The translations under genes and the position numbers were made by a program. The notes under the pieces are model-generated. The model worked only from the letters and a program-made list of their open reading frames with translations. It had not been told where the DNA came from and did no database searches. Below, one piece after another: positions 43,991 to 60,520 of a stretch of 64,000 bases of DNA. The stretch lies in contig JAQFVV010000319.1 in assembly GCA_028023455.1 (NCBI GenBank), positions 126,001 to 190,000 of the forward strand. The letters are read 5' to 3'. Each line of letters opens with the position of its first letter. Position 1 is the first letter of the stretch. This DNA is from Epiperipatus broadwayi. Taxonomy: Eukaryota > Onychophora > Udeonychophora > Euonychophora > Peripatidae.

Positions 43991-45666
43991 TGTACCAACA
44001 TTGAGTTGGCACATAATAATTTTGTTTAGAAAATTATTAAAATAAAAATCTTTCATAAAAAAAATGTAAAATTAAAAGTTTAAGAGTTCGTGAAATAAAA
44101 GTTACAATTAATTAATTAAAAGGGGGAGGTGAGTTTGCTGTAGAAACAAACTAAAGTTTTATAAAAGAAGTAAACAGTTTTTCCATATTATTATTAATTG
44201 TAATATAAATTAAAAATTTAAAACATAAATATCTTTTTATTTAAGTTAGAGTAAAAAAAAAGTCATCTTAAAACTAAATAGTGAATGGATCTTAAGTGCG
44301 ACTGTAAATGTAATAAATGTATGTGTATTAAATATTAAGAATATATAAAAGTTAAAAAAATTTAAAAACCCTCAGCGATGGCTATTAATTAAAAAATATA
44401 AAACCACAAGTTCAGTGATTGGCTACTAATCACAAATATAAAAAACAACAGGATTAAAAAGCTTATCCCCAAAGAATTAACTACTAATGAAAAGAACTTC
44501 AACAACAGATATTGCTGGAGGATATAAAAATGAAAACACACCTCATGTATAAATAGACAGTTTTTTTATCAGACAATTAGTTGCATTACAGTTGAGTTTA
44601 AGTTGAGTTTGAGATAACAGTTAAGTACAATCTATCAGTGAGTTATATCACAATCAAGAATGCAGTGTTAAAACCTCGGAAAATATACAACTTTCTCCAG
44701 CCTGAAGTCCAATAAAAACAGCCAATCTACCCGATAAAAGTTATGTTTGTGTAACAACCTGAAGTCACTCAATATCTAATTGTTTTAAAGAAAATACCTT
44801 GTAATAATAAACATCAAATCTCCACAAGAAAACTGCAAAGCTAACCAGTTATAAATACTTCATTAGAAGCAGCAAACAGCAAGAAGCATCCACATTCAAA
44901 ATCCTAGGTAATAACATTTTTCTTATACCATTTTTAAAGTAGCCATCACATTTGTAAAGCTTCAAGAATCAATTTTAAGAATTCTATAGCACCCATAGAT
45001 GGACTATTAATATGTGTGTTTAAAATGTTGTGTGTGGTCATGCGTTAGTATATTGATGTCATTGTATTTTAAATTTCAAATATTATTTAATGCTTTCTCT
45101 TAAGATATTATAGTGTGTAAATTATATATATGTGTGTGTTATATTAGTAAATAAGATTTATAAAATATTTAAAATTAGTTTAATAAATGTTAATTAAAAT
45201 AAATTGTCTTTAAACTTAAAGCTTTATTTGTCGGTCAATTCTTTTCACCACTAATTAAAAATATATTTTGTTATTGAATTAAAGAAATAGACTGAGCAAG
45301 TTAAGGGATTTTTCAAGCACTGGATTATGGGACTACTGTCCGAACATGTTAGTTTTAGACTAGCTGGAACCCGGGGTTTACTCTGAAGCAAATAAAGTGT
45401 TTGGATAGTAGGGGTTTGAATCTAGCAGCCGAGGTGGGCCATGATCTGGAAATGTGATCATGTTATGCATTGCATAGCTTGATCTGATCATGGCTATTAT
45501 TGACAGCTAAAACTATCAATAATATTTTATACTTTGCTCGAATGTGCTGATTCGTTCACGTAATATTTATAATTAAATAAGATTATAAATATATTGTAAA
45601 TATGTTGAAAACTAGCTAAATCATTTACAGACTAAGTGTGATCTTCATCAGAATGAACTCATTACA
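43991..45666 (+). repeat. LTR-4 3' LTR (full length)
   Basis: 1676 bp from TGTACCAACATTGAG to GAACTCATTACA. Contains a TATAAATA box at 44548-44555, in the part that is deleted from the 5' LTR. Confidence 0.8.
44548..44555 (+). promoter_or_regulatory. Candidate TATA box in LTR-4
   Basis: TATAAATA, followed about 23 bp later by TCAGA, an initiator-like sequence at slightly short spacing. Plausible LTR promoter; AT-rich context lowers confidence. Confidence 0.35.
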
Positions 45667-45689
45667 ATATATATATATATTGTAACCTA

Positions 45690-46600
45690 ATAGAATGAGA
45701 GGGGGTGTGAGAATGAAAGAAAGAGAGAAAAGAAGAAAAAGAAATAAAAGAAGAAGAGAATAAAGGGAGAAAATTATGAAATGGAAATAAAAATGATGAT
45801 GATGAAAGTTAAGTGGAGAGGAAGAGGGAGAAGATGATAAGGGAGATATAGAGAGATAATGTGACTAATGAAATGAGAGAGGGTGTGAGAAAGAAAGAGA
45901 GAGAGAAAAGAAGAAAAAGAAATAAAAGAGGAAGAGAATAGAGGGAGAAAATTATGAAATGGAGGTAAAAATAATGATGATGAAAGGTAAGTGGAAAGGA
46001 AAAGGGAGAAGATGATAAGGGAGGTATAGAGAGATAATGTGACTAATGAAATGAGAGAGGGTGTGAGAAAGAAAGAGAGAGAGAGAAAAGAAGAAAAAGA
46101 AATAAAAGAGGAAGAGAATAGAGGGAGAAAATTATGAAATGGAGGTAAAAATAATGATGATGAAAGGTAAGTGGAAAGGAAAAGGGAGAAGATGATAAGG
46201 GAGGTATAGAGAGATAATGTGACTAATGAAATGAGAGAGGGTGTGAGAAAGAAAGAGAGAGAGAGAAAAGAAGAAAAAGAAATAAAAGAGGAAGAGAATA
46301 GAGGGAGAAAATTATGAAATGGAGGTAAAAATAATGATGATGAAAGGTAAGTGGAAAGGAAAAGGGAGAAGATGATAAGGGAGGTATAGAGAAAGATAAA
46401 TTGTATACTAATGAAAGGAGAAAGTGGTATGAGAAAGAGAGAGAGAGAAAAGAAGAAAAAGAAATAAAAGAGGAAGAGAATAGAGGGAAAAAATATGAAA
46501 TGAAGGTAAAAATGATGATGATAAAACGTACATGGAAAGGAAGAGGTAGAAGATAATAAGGGAGGTATAGAGAGAGGTAAATTGTATCCTAATAAAATGA
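45690..46600. repeat. Tandem array, unit about 180 bp, five copies
   Basis: A purine-rich unit with the landmarks GAGAGGGTGTGAGAA, then GAAAAGAAGAAAAAGAAATAAAAG, then GATGATGAAAGGTAAGTGG, then GATAATGTGACTAATGAAATG. The last landmark recurs at 45861, 46039 and 46219 (spacing 178 and 180), with a variant near 46400. Units 2-4 are almost identical; units 1 and 5 are more diverged. No reading frame is conserved across units. Confidence 0.9.
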
Positions 46601-46985
46601 GAGAGGGATGTGAGAAAGAAAGAGAAAGAGATAATGCTAATAATGAAATGAGAGAGGGGGGAAAGAAAGAGAAAGAGAGATATAATACTAATAATGAAAT
46701 GGAGGTAATGATAATGGTAAAAATAAATGATGGAAAAGAAAAGAATTGAGAGGGAAAAGAAATGGGGAAAAGAAATAGAAATTATATATGTAATGGAGAG
46801 AGAAGAAATGAGATGATGGGAAAGATATGAAAGAGAGATATAAGAAGAAGATGGAATAAAGGAGAGAGAAATGAAATGAGATGATAGAAAAAACTCTTAA
46901 TGAATGTTTTAAATGGCTGAGATGATAGAAAGATATGAGAAATGACATGAAAAGAAATGTAATAGAATTGAAATGAAATATAAAT
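46601..46985. repeat. Degenerate purine-rich continuation of the array
   Basis: GAGA/GAAA-rich sequence with partial unit fragments ('aatgagagagg', 'taataatgaaatg'). The Ser/Phe/Leu-rich minus-strand frame here is a translation of this purine tract. Confidence 0.7.
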
Positions 46986-46989
46986 GAGA

Positions 46990-49900
46990 GACTCTAAACG
47001 TCTTGGTTCAGTGGGGTTACAATAAATTTAAAGAAAAGAGATGATGATCCAGAGATGTATAATCAAGTAAAGATCAAATCCTATATTGATGAACTATAAC
47101 TACTACAGCATATTAATACTTTAATAAACCATACAAAAGATTATCTAAAATCACTAATCAATGCTTATCATATTAGTCCTACCAATAGATTATGCACTCT
47201 CTGAATAAGACCTATGATGCTTTGCTTTAAAAGATTATCTTACAGAATTATATTTACTAAAACAACAAGAGTAAATAACCTCAGGGATTTTAAAACTAAA
47301 ACTCTTGTGCAAAATTAAAGTTTAAGTTAAGTTGCCTAATAAAGAATTACTGTGATTAATAAATAAATAAGTGACATCTTAGCTGACCATAAAATAATTA
47401 TAATATGTTCAATCTTAAAATAATAAACAAAACAAATATTAATTCACAAAATTTAGTGAATCAATTTGAATTTGAATTAATAATGGCCTATTATCTAAGA
47501 TATTATTTGAACAGAGAAGAGAGCAAGGATACTTTTAATGCCTATCTATATTCACAGACAACCACTAAAGACCTCAAATGTAAATGAATAAGAATTCTTT
47601 AAATATATAAAATTTAAGATGATGACCGATGATGTGCAGTGAATATAAGATAATGTGCAGCTTTTAAAATAATATTAATTAAAATATCCTTCTGAAGTAC
47701 TAATATTGTTAATCTGATATTGCATAATCTTTAGTCTGAAAGATATACTAATATTTATAAGAAATAAACTTTTAACTAAGTATTTAATTATGTATCTGCT
47801 ATAATGCAATTATCTGTATTTGTGATTCAATATGAGAATCATTTACTTTAACATAGCTTTTTACTTTTCAAGACAATATCAACTATATTTAATTAACTTG
47901 GAATATTCTTGTAAATTTCTGAATTGAAGATTCAATAACTTTAACATTTTAAGATTTTGTGAATTTGGAACCCAAGACAATAATGTATTTTCATATAAAA
48001 GTAAAACAAACAAAACAAAACTTTTGAAATAATAATAATTTGGTTTATTAATAACGAGAAGAAATGTTTACAAATGTAGTAGAATACAAACAGTGCCAAT
48101 ACCGCACTAACATTTAATATAAGTATTTGGACTCTTAACAGTTTTATTTAACTTACATTAATACACTTAATAACCGACAAAGGTTATTCAATGTTACTTT
48201 CTTTTAATAATTATATTTTTCTCAAAAAATGCTTTAAACTTTAATTATCATATGTACTTAATAAGCACACTACCAATCTTCTTTATTAGACTAATTTATA
48301 ACATTATTGTGTCATCTAATAATCAGAATAACACACAGAACTAGGTTTATATTGAAAACCCTAAGCTTAATTTTATACTCCTAAACCTAACAAACGCTAA
48401 GTTGGAATAAGCATATTCAGCAATACTTTTGAAAAATACCATCACTAGTTTCACAGATATAACTAATATCATAGCTAGATATATGTTTAAATCAGATTAA
48501 GCTAATATTAAAATTAAACTAAAGTAAGTATATGGGACAATCATTCATCAGAGATCAGTTATACTTTTTTTTAAATAAATTTAGTCCACATAAAATTATT
48601 CTATCAATGTTTTAAAGATAATGATGTAACAGACTTACAAATCTAGTGGCAAAATTCTGGATGAAAATATTAAATTAGTATGTGTGAATTGCCACTTATA
48701 CCATATGCATACTTAATATACTTTAGAATAAATATAACTTATTGTTTGTTATCTTGTGCTTGATAAAACTATCATAGCAATACAATTCAAACATTGATAT
48801 ACATATGAGCCTTAAATTAGCTACAACTACCTGAAGAAATACATTACCTCAAAAAAGCATATCTTGTCATCACAAATCTAAAACAAATGCAACATTGCCT
48901 ACTGTGGTGGAATTAGCATTAAGTCATCATGAATAATAGGCAAAAAAATAAAAAATACTAGGCTCATCAGAGCTGAAAAAGAATGTGGTGGCTTCCAAAA
49001 TTCCTAACTTCGAGGCAAAACTAAGATGTCTGCAATTCATCTACAGTACATCTGGGAACAGGAAAATACACCAGAAAAGCACAATCCTTTCTCATGGGAT
49101 TTCCAATGCTTATAAATGTGATCATCATCACTGAAAAATACATTACAATAACTCTCTTTTGAGAACAAGCTCTATCAAATCATGGAAATACAATACAATA
49201 AGGATGGAGGATTTTATCTACTCCATAAGCATATTCAAAAATTATTAACTAAGCCTAACTCTATGAGGCTACCAAATATTAACTAATAGCAAGATATATA
49301 TTTCACTTAAACTAAGTTATTTCTAAGAAATTTATAAAAATAACACAAAATGTATACCCACTGTTCGAACCAACAAAGTAAACTATGTGTCAACTGACTA
49401 CTGTAGAAAATACTTAAAACTTAAATGCATATGAAATTTTAGGCAAGGCATAATGCACACATAACAAAATATTAAAAGTTAAAATGTAGTAACTAGTGGA
49501 CTTTTAAAATTGTAAATTAAATGCAAGAATATTTACTTCTCGATGAATATAAAATATTTGTAGTTATTATTAATATAACATTCATAAAACAAGTGAATGG
49601 ATACTCTCTGATAAACTTCTTTAGCAAATTTAAAATAAAAATTGAGTAAAACATCCCATTTATATGAAAATAAGACTGTGATATTTACATCTCTATAAAT
49701 AAAATTATTAAATAGAAACTAGTTAGTGTAATGCTTAATAAATAAACTAAATCTAGTTAAGTATGGCAAAAAACATTTGCTCATTCAAATAAACCTATTT
49801 TGTTTTAAAATTATAACCCTAATTTACCTGTATATTTATTCAAAAAGTGTTACAAAAAAAAATTAATAGCATAAATATTTTTATGGTTTCTTTTTTTTTA

Positions 49901-50215
49901 CAACCAACAAAGCAGACCATAAAAAAATAATACATTAACTTAAGTTCATATTTCAGCTCCGTAATGATTTTTCCATTTCATAATGTGTAGACAATTTATC
50001 CAGGTTAAGATATCTATCCAAATTCGAAGCTTCACTTAATACATTTATACACATGGCAATGATTTTCAAACGAAAATGTTCAATAGTTCCTTAATAATAC
50101 CTTTTTGAAACAATTTTTTAAAAACTTAAATAATAAGATTAAGCCGGCATAAAACAAAATAAATTCTTCAGCTGAAGACACTTTAATTAATTTATAGGAT
50201 CCCGAGTTCAAAATT
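46990..50215. other. 3.2 kb of AT-rich DNA, no gene seen
   Basis: No conserved motif, RNA gene or repeat recognised. The 60-codon frame at 47405 has no support. Confidence 0.5.
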
Positions 50216-50217
50216 GC

Positions 50218-52206
<1,989 letters not shown>

Positions 52207-52249
<43 letters not shown>
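52207..52249. repeat. (TA)n microsatellite
   Basis: A perfect run of about 21 TA units. Confidence 0.95.
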
Positions 52250-52252
<3 letters not shown>

Positions 52253-55200
52253 GCCCTTTTCTATAGGTCAGTAATAGTTTATAACAGTCAATTACTAAGA
52301 ATTTTAAATTTTAGAATATGTTCTTTTAATATGGTAATTGTATTATGTCAATTATATCTTGAAAGTACAATTTGAAGCTAAAAAGAATACGTAGTATATA
52401 AAATCATTTAAAAAATAGTTATATAAAGCTTTAAATATTGTTGCATACAGTTGTAAAAGCTGGCCACACTAAATAACACAGATATAATTATTAAAAGTAT
52501 ATTTAAAAAGTTCGATTTTAATGGTTTAAAATGTATAATTTAATAAATGCTATGTTTAAATTTATAATCATATTTAATACTCAAAATTAATATAGTATGT
52601 TTTTAAAATAAACTTTATGATGGTGAAAATTATATCTAATTCTATATTTTCTAAATTGTTCTTCTAAATTTTTTATAATTAGTTTATATAATATAATAAG
52701 TGTATCAATTTTATAAATCTAGGCAGAGAAATAGATTAAAAATTGTCTGTCAAAGTTATTAATCATGAGACTTGTATACTATATATTTTCACACACACGC
52801 TTGTTTGAATTAATAATAAAGTTTAAAATATTTTGAAATTGCAGTATAGAATTGGATAGAATTATTGCCTATCATAAAAGTAAATAGTATTAAACATTAA
52901 GTTAACTATCGTATAACATGCTTAAATGATGTAATAAAGATGAATACATTCATAATATAAAAATTAAATATTTTATTTAAATAAAAATAGATAAATTGAA
53001 TATTAAGAAATGGAATAAGTTATTAAAATTATTTTAAAAGTTATTTTAAATGTTTAAATAGTTTTAATAAAATAATAATTTATTTAAAAGTAATATTTTA
53101 AATAATATTTTTTAAATTTATTACGTCATAATTTCTAATTTTGAAATTCAATACTACTATAAACTAAAAATATGTAAATTTGTTCTCAAGCTAAAGTAAG
53201 AATTAACCAATAGGAATAGGTATTCTTACAGATTATAAATATCGTTGTAACTAAGTTATTGGGGGAGATTAATAATGTATTGAAACCAGAGAAAGGTAAA
53301 TTATAACTATCAAAAAGATAGTATATATTTTAAAATTTTTATTTTAGTCAATTTTTTTAGTACTTTCTTATCGTTTTATTTGCAAAAAACTAATTGATAA
53401 TTTTTAAAAGTATTTTTGCAAAAGAGGGTGTTAAAAAATAATATATTTTAGAAACTTCGTGGAGATGATTTTCTAATTTTTTAAAAGTTACTTGCCAGTC
53501 GTATTTTATCTAAAAATTTAACCTAAACTTCGCAATAAAAGATGGATATACTACGAAATAAAATGGATATAAGTTGTAATGCTGAAAAAATATTTGAAAT
53601 ATTTATTGATACAGCTTTATTACTATTTCACCGAAGAACTGTTCTGGTACATAAAAAACTACAGCTCGGACATTATACGGAGTCTAAAGAAAAAAATGTA
53701 TTGAAACATATTATTTATAAGCCTATCCAAGATTTATTTTTTAAATAGTAATAAGACAATTATATTTCATGAATTATTTTATAGAATATTATATTCAAAG
53801 GAGTAAAATGTTATATACTTTCTGAAGGTAACATTTTTTAAAAATATTTTCAAGAATTAAAGAAAGAACCCAGGAAAATATGTTACAGAAGCATTTTTTG
53901 ATATTAAAATATCCATTCTTTGAATTATTTAAAATGTATTTAAAAAAGATTTGTTCAAAAGTACTTGAAGTTTTTTTTTATTTTTTAAAAGAGATTTATA
54001 AAAAAAATACCAAACGAAAGTTTAAATGTATCAAGAAGGAAACATATAAAAAAAGTGAACACATAGTTGAATAAAAGATGGATCCATGGAAATACAAATA
54101 GTACTTAAAAGTTTATCGAATATTTTTAAAGTTAAATTAGATGGATTGATGCATCGGATACACAGAGAATATTGGTAGAGAAGATTAAGAAGCTTCACAG
54201 GATTAATTAATATTATGATTTAATAATTATCATCTTAAATACTAAAACCAAGGATTATTTTCTATAAATTTCACTAAATGGATTAATAATTATTTTTTAT
54301 TTTAAACTTTAACACGCTTGGAGGAGAACATTTTTAAAAAACTCTAGAGAAAATAATAAACATTTTGGACTTATCAGGAACTATCCTCAAGAAAATATGT
54401 AATTATAGTTTTGATTCCTTTCATTTTGTTAACCTAGTTTAAATCTAAATTTTTTTTATATAAGATTAGGAAAAACATAAAAACATTAATTTATTAATAT
54501 TAAAATTTTATAATATAACAATTTAATAATTTAGCTAAAAATATTTTAATATAAATTGTATGGGTGTAAATTTTTTTTTATATCTGCAATGCTCAAGTGG
54601 ATAAAGGAAGCCTACTGAACACGATGACTAGATAAAGGTTATTGCTAATAATAATAACTATTGATAATTTATAATGTATATTTTTTTTGTTTTCTTTAGA
54701 TCATCCATAAATTGGAAGAATGAAGTGTAAAAATTTTTTAATTATATGTACTGCATTTTATACAACATTTTAAAAAACATTATGAGATAGGATTGATTTG
54801 AAAATATGCATACGTTGATTATTTTTTTTTATTAGTGATATAACCCAACATAACAAATAATTATGTGATTCTTTTAAAATTTTCATGTTATTGGATATTC
54901 AAATATTGTCTAAGTAGATTGTATATGATTAGACATATAGAATAATGAAGTAAGCAGACTTTTCTTGTGGAACAGCTAGATTGTTTAACTATTAATGAAT
55001 TTTATTTATTGTTTTGTAAATGCAGATAGCTATTTATCGATGTAAGATGTAGAAAATCTTGAGAAATAATGTTGAGATAGTGGCTTGGAAGTACTTAGTG
55101 AACAGGAAACCAAGATGATGTTTTAAGAAATAGGATGTTATAAGGAATGGAAATAATATTTAGTCTTTATGTGAATATCAGCATAGTTAACAAAGCCCTA

Positions 55201-56965
55201 TGACTGATACACATTTTATTTGGACAGTGTTTATATTTCTTTAAATATTTGATGTTCTAATAAACCTGAAGAAATAGCTTTATCATCATCCCTGTACTAG
55301 AGGATATTAGACAAGTAAATGTCATACCTCTTCGCACTGTGCCATGATTTTGAGATATGTCAAGAGTAATACTCTAGCTTTCTTCCTTAATCCTATGCAT
55401 CTGTTTTCGCTATCTATATTTCATGTAACTGCATCGTTTAGTAAGATATGTTTAAGAGAAATTATAAATAATTTAGAACTTAGGTTATGCTATCGTTTTG
55501 TATAAGATTGGTTTATTTGCTTAGAAGGAATAGGACGTTATAACTTAAAATTGAAGTTCCAAAGTATCCTAAGGAAAGAAAAGAATCATAAAATATATTT
55601 TGAATTTTATTTTGGAAATGAAATATAAACTTTTTTAAAATAGGGTATCTAAACAAAGATATTTTTTTAAAGTGATAATAATTTTAAATGCTTTAGTATT
55701 ATTTTTTAAGAGAAAAATAAGTATTACATATTTTTAAAATACAATAGTACAAAGTAAATTATGTAAACAATATGCATAGTATATTTTTTGTTTATTGATT
55801 AACAGAAATATATTGATGATTACACTTATATCATACGAAAGTCAGGCTTAAAGAAGAATATATTATGATTAGTAAACATTGTGTGATAAACACTATAATC
55901 TAGTACTGAATTTTGGATGATATTTTGTGTAACATCTTTGACTTTGCAAGATGAAAATTTTTAATATTTTGAGAAATCCATACTCATTATTTTGTTTCTA
56001 TAGAATGTTTTCCTATGAATTTTTTTTAAAATAAGATAGTTTAATAATATTAAGGGTAAAATGCTGTTGCTAATAAAGTAGATAAATATATTTGTAATAA
56101 GTTAACCATAATGAGAAACCAAATAGTAACATTTTTTTTAATTTTGTCCTAAATCTAAATAAAGATATAATTGAAATATAAATTATTATTTTTTATAACC
56201 AGATAGATCAAACTGTAAAGTAAAAAAAGTTAAGGATATCCACTGTAAATAGTGTAAATAAATTGTTTATTTATTTGTTGTTAGTAATAAACTTTGTTAA
56301 ATTTTGTTATTTAAAAAATTTTGTGTCCGAGTTATTTATTTCTCCACATCGCTGCATGAAAACACGATATATGCATAATAATTAAAACAAATATATAATT
56401 TTGCACAAAAAGATAAATAGAGAATTATTTTAAAAATTTTAAATATTTTATTGGTATTCATTATAATTAAATAATCATAATCTTACATTATTTTATTGGT
56501 CATAAATCAGTTATCACAATATTATATTAAATTATATGCTATCAGTTGCCACGCATATTTTGTTTATCAGATTATTAAAATGCTACCTCATATTTATTTT
56601 ATCATTACATGAAGATATAAGATCATATTATATTATTTCATTATTTTATTATGTTAATAAAATTATAGTAAAAAGAAAAGATATACAGAATTAGTTAAAC
56701 AATGAAGAATATTATTATTATTATTATTTATTATTAGTTTAAGTGTAGTAGATTATGACATAAAATCCCTTCTCATATTTTACTACCGTATTTTTAAATT
56801 AACTTAGAATATAAACTGAACCTTATTCGTATTTTAAATTTGAGCTAGTGAAATATTTTAATTTTAATGCTGAATATTTTAGTTATTAATTATTAACTGA
56901 GATAGAACCCGTTTTATTTTATATCATATATTATCTGGAAGTGAGGATGCACGAGATACAGGATA

Positions 56966-56967
<2 letters not shown>
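52250..56967. other. 4.7 kb of very AT-rich DNA, no gene supported
   Basis: Frames at 53542-53748 (68 codons) and 53880-54074 were examined. Both are Lys/Phe/Leu-rich as expected from base composition, without domain, repeat or splice evidence. Confidence 0.45.

Positions 56968-56968
<1 letters not shown>

Positions 56969-57038
<70 letters not shown>
56969..57038. repeat. (TA)n microsatellite
   Basis: A perfect run of about 35 TA units. Confidence 0.95.
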
Positions 57039-57039
<1 letters not shown>

Positions 57040-57041
<2 letters not shown>

Positions 57042-60000
57042 ACCTAAAAGATTAGTACCATCAAGGAAAGTGGGAAGTTCACATTGTAGCAATAGTGGTC
57101 AGGGGTACCTAATAAAAAAAAGAATGAATTGTGATATAACTTAATGTATAATTCGGTTGAAAAGTTCTTACGATGTTAGTTGGAGTGTACCAATCATTAC
57201 AATTTTGTTTTGATGTATATCCAATAGTGGGAGAGAGGATGGATTGTATCAGGAGTTGTTAGTGTGAAAGCTAGACTAGTGGGAATAAGTATTTTTTGTC
57301 TGTACGGTCCTGATGAGTGCTTATTCATTAATTTTCTAATCTATTGTTTATTGCCATTCCACGATGTAACTTGTATATGAGAGTGCATGACCATTCACAT
57401 CATTCCACATTTCACAACTCATTCATATTTCTAATTATCACTCAGAATATTGATCTGGCAATAACGTCATTTATTTTATCATAGATATTTCTAAACGCTC
57501 AGTCATTAATAGACCTCTGGATTAATAGAAAGACAGACGCACCCACATACACATACTATCAGTTAATATGATTTTTTTTTATTAATTATTTATTGCATAA
57601 AATCTTTCATTTGAAAATGTAAAAGTTATTCATTTTATTTATTATTAGTTAGTATTTGTAATTTAATATTTTTTTGTTCAATACTCTATTCCTAACATTT
57701 TTTTTCTACAAGTAATAAATTCTTAAATATTGTTGGCCTCATTATAACTAAAAAAAGCATGGCTACGTAGACAGGGGACTTCAGAGAAAGTTTCAAGGAC
57801 GGTGAAATATTTTTCTAAAGAAAAGACAGTAAAAATAAAGATAATTTATGTAATAAAACAAGTGAACCTAATATTTTCATTAAATTCTTTACTATTTCCT
57901 TTACTAAAAACTTCTCTCATACTACTCAAGTGTAAATGCACAAGTAAATTGTGAAGAACACAGGATAGAATTATTCGATATGGAAGGCTCTAGCTTTTAT
58001 GGACTAACAATTTGAATTTACTTTTTATTAAGATGCATGGATATTATGTAAAAAAAAAATGCTAATACAATTTTGCTATAATTTACTTATAATGAATAGT
58101 ATGATACTGGAAGTATGTAAATTAACAATACTAATAATAATTGGAAAAGTTATGCTGAACTGTGTAATGGAATATTTTAATAACTTTCATTTAATAAGTT
58201 TTCTATTTTCATTGTGTAAAATAAGGCTGAAACAGAGAAATTTATTCATTCTAATTCTTTACATTATTAGAATAGCTATGTATACTAAATTACCTTACCA
58301 TTCACACTTATATATGAGTGATAGAATGTGTGACTTAATGATATGTGATAATTATTTATCAGAAATATGTCTAAGCATGGATGACAAAATAACCCTGATA
58401 TTAATCGTTATTAAATTTTATTAAATGCTGGAAAGTTAAGATGGAACAAAGTTTATTTATTTGGATGATCTTGCTGAGCTTTGGAGATTTTATGACAAAT
58501 AACTTGATTAAAATATGCGCAAAAGCTGCTTGTAATTTTCATTAGGAAGCCCTAAGAACATTGGAGGTTATTGCTGTTTGCCAAAATTCATGTTTATCAT
58601 GCAAGAGTAATGTTTATATGTTTTAATGTTTGTTTATTTGTCTTATGACTATGAGCTACGCATGCGTTTCTGCTTTTAAAGTTTCAAGTATGAACTAAAA
58701 AAAAAAGAGATAAAAGGGAACTATTATTTTAATGATAGAAGGATTGATATGAATTTCTTCCATTGCATATGATAGGTAGATGTATTTATTTATTTTTTGG
58801 TTTATTTTGACATAAATTTGATTTATTATGATATATTTGTGTACCGATTTTCCTCTAGCACTTCTCGGAGCGTTTGGTATAAGTTATACTAAGCCGGTAA
58901 TATTTTCTTTTGTTGTATTATGTAAAATGTTATATGTTCACATGCTCATATTATTGGTGCAAATCAAATGCTTTATCATTATTCATCATTTGGTAATAAT
59001 AAATAGATACATGGAAATATTTATGCCCATATTGCTGAATGATCAGGCTTACTTGATAGTGTTTACGCAAATTTGAAATTCGATGTTCACAATTTTTCAT
59101 AGATATTAGATTCATTTACAATTTAATTAATGTTAATATAAAATTTTATTGCTTGATGTACTTTCGAAAATATTTCATACATGATCGTATATTCACGTGT
59201 GTGTTCGCCATCAGAAACTATTTGATAAGAGTTAAATTTATGCTTATTTGTTTCCTATCGGTTTTAGCTGACGCTATGCACTAAAGATTGTGAAAATTTA
59301 AGAGTTTATCTGTTTATGAATTTGTCCTATATGAAATGTGTTAGATACCATTTGAGTGAAGGTATGGTTGAAGGGATAATCATGATATTAGGATTGTCTA
59401 ATGCTCCTTTTACTTATTAGTCTATTGAGCCATGGATGATAGTATATTTTTTATTTGATAGTATACGATGTGATAATTATATTTCTTAAAGTGAAGTGAT
59501 AGATGCCCCATTTATTCATGATAAGTTGGCTGGTTTTCACACCATTTGTATCAGAAAAGTTGATAGTTACTATGTTGATGAATTAAGTTGGTGTTTGGAG
59601 TTTTTATTAACCCTCATGCGACCGTATGCAAATACTTACTTGTTAACATTTTGCTCTGCCGCTTCATTCCATGTATTTATCGTTATGTAGTATAATGTTA
59701 GTTATTTCAGATAAAAGTTTTAGTGATTTCTGTAATATACTTGAAGTCAGATTTATAATTTTATAATTGGCTCATTGGGCCATCATATTGTGATGTTTAT
59801 TCATTCCGCAAGTAAACCGATAGAAAATGTAATCAATAAATGCATTATGATTGTAAATTTATAAATGCGCACACATTCGGAGATATGATAGACTTAGAGA
59901 TATGGAGGGAGACCATTGCTGGAATTGTAAGTTCTGAGTAATTTGTCAAAACCATATCACCCACATTATCATTATTTCATTTATTATTATTACTGGCAGT

Positions 60001-60470
60001 TCACCCTCTCGGTATGAATGCAGTATTGGGTTACAAAAGATTAGTTTATTTAATGCTAATTTTAATAAATTATTACTTAATTTTATATAGTAAGTATAAA
60101 TTTAAAGGCATACAGAAATGATCTCAATGGTATGAGTTGATTATTTGATACCATTTTCTTAGTTTATTGAGAGCACAGAATGAGAATAGATGATATAAGC
60201 ATTGGTATGTGAATATATAATTATTTTATATTGCTAATAATTTAATAAATAGTTATAAATATTATTGAAATAACAGATAAAAGGAAGAGCCTCCAAATAT
60301 TAAGTGCATAGAATTTATGTAATTTAAATGTTATTTAGTCAAGTTTGTAGTTAATGTGAAATTAATGTTAAATCATCATCGATGTGTTTGTAAAAGAATG
60401 TGTCTTGTAATAAATGTTTGTTGAAGTAAGATTCCCTCTAATTATTTTATCATATATGTTCGATTGACTA
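57040..60470. other. 3.4 kb of AT-rich DNA, no gene supported
   Basis: Several 60-120 codon frames (58059-58424, 58828-59076, 59496-59690) are rich in Ile, Leu, Tyr and Cys. None shows a recognisable motif or flanking splice signals, and none resembles another part of the window. Confidence 0.45.
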
Positions 60471-60474
60471 TTTC

Positions 60475-60498
60475 CACACACACACACACACACACACG
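60475..60498. repeat. (CA)n microsatellite
   Basis: About 12 CA units with one CG interruption at the end. Confidence 0.9.
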
Positions 60499-60520
60499 CA
60501 TATATGTTCAACATAATGTA

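Larger units (their letters stand above)
41167..45666 (+). mobile_element. LTR-4: long-LTR retrotransposon with coiled-coil Gag relic
   Basis: The two LTRs start TGTACCAACATT and end ACA (41167-41666 and 43991-45666). A PBS-like site follows the first and a purine-rich stretch precedes the second. The interior (41667-43990) has a coiled-coil Gag relic and AT-rich sequence but no RT or integrase motif. The 5' LTR has lost about 1.2 kb relative to the 3' LTR. Target duplication is unresolved because both flanks are TA-rich. Confidence 0.8.

Noticed and set aside
45690-46600. CRISPR-like or spacer-repeat array
   Set aside because: The whole 180-bp unit is repeated, with no unique spacers, and the context is eukaryotic; it is a satellite-type array.
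53542-53748. 68-codon plus-strand frame with a mixed composition
   Set aside because: No domain, splice signal or conservation evidence; in 14 kb of AT-rich DNA such frames are expected by chance.
58059-58424. 121-codon Ile/Leu/Cys-rich frame as a membrane protein gene
   Set aside because: Hydrophobic composition follows from AT-rich codons; no motif, no terminator or splice context.
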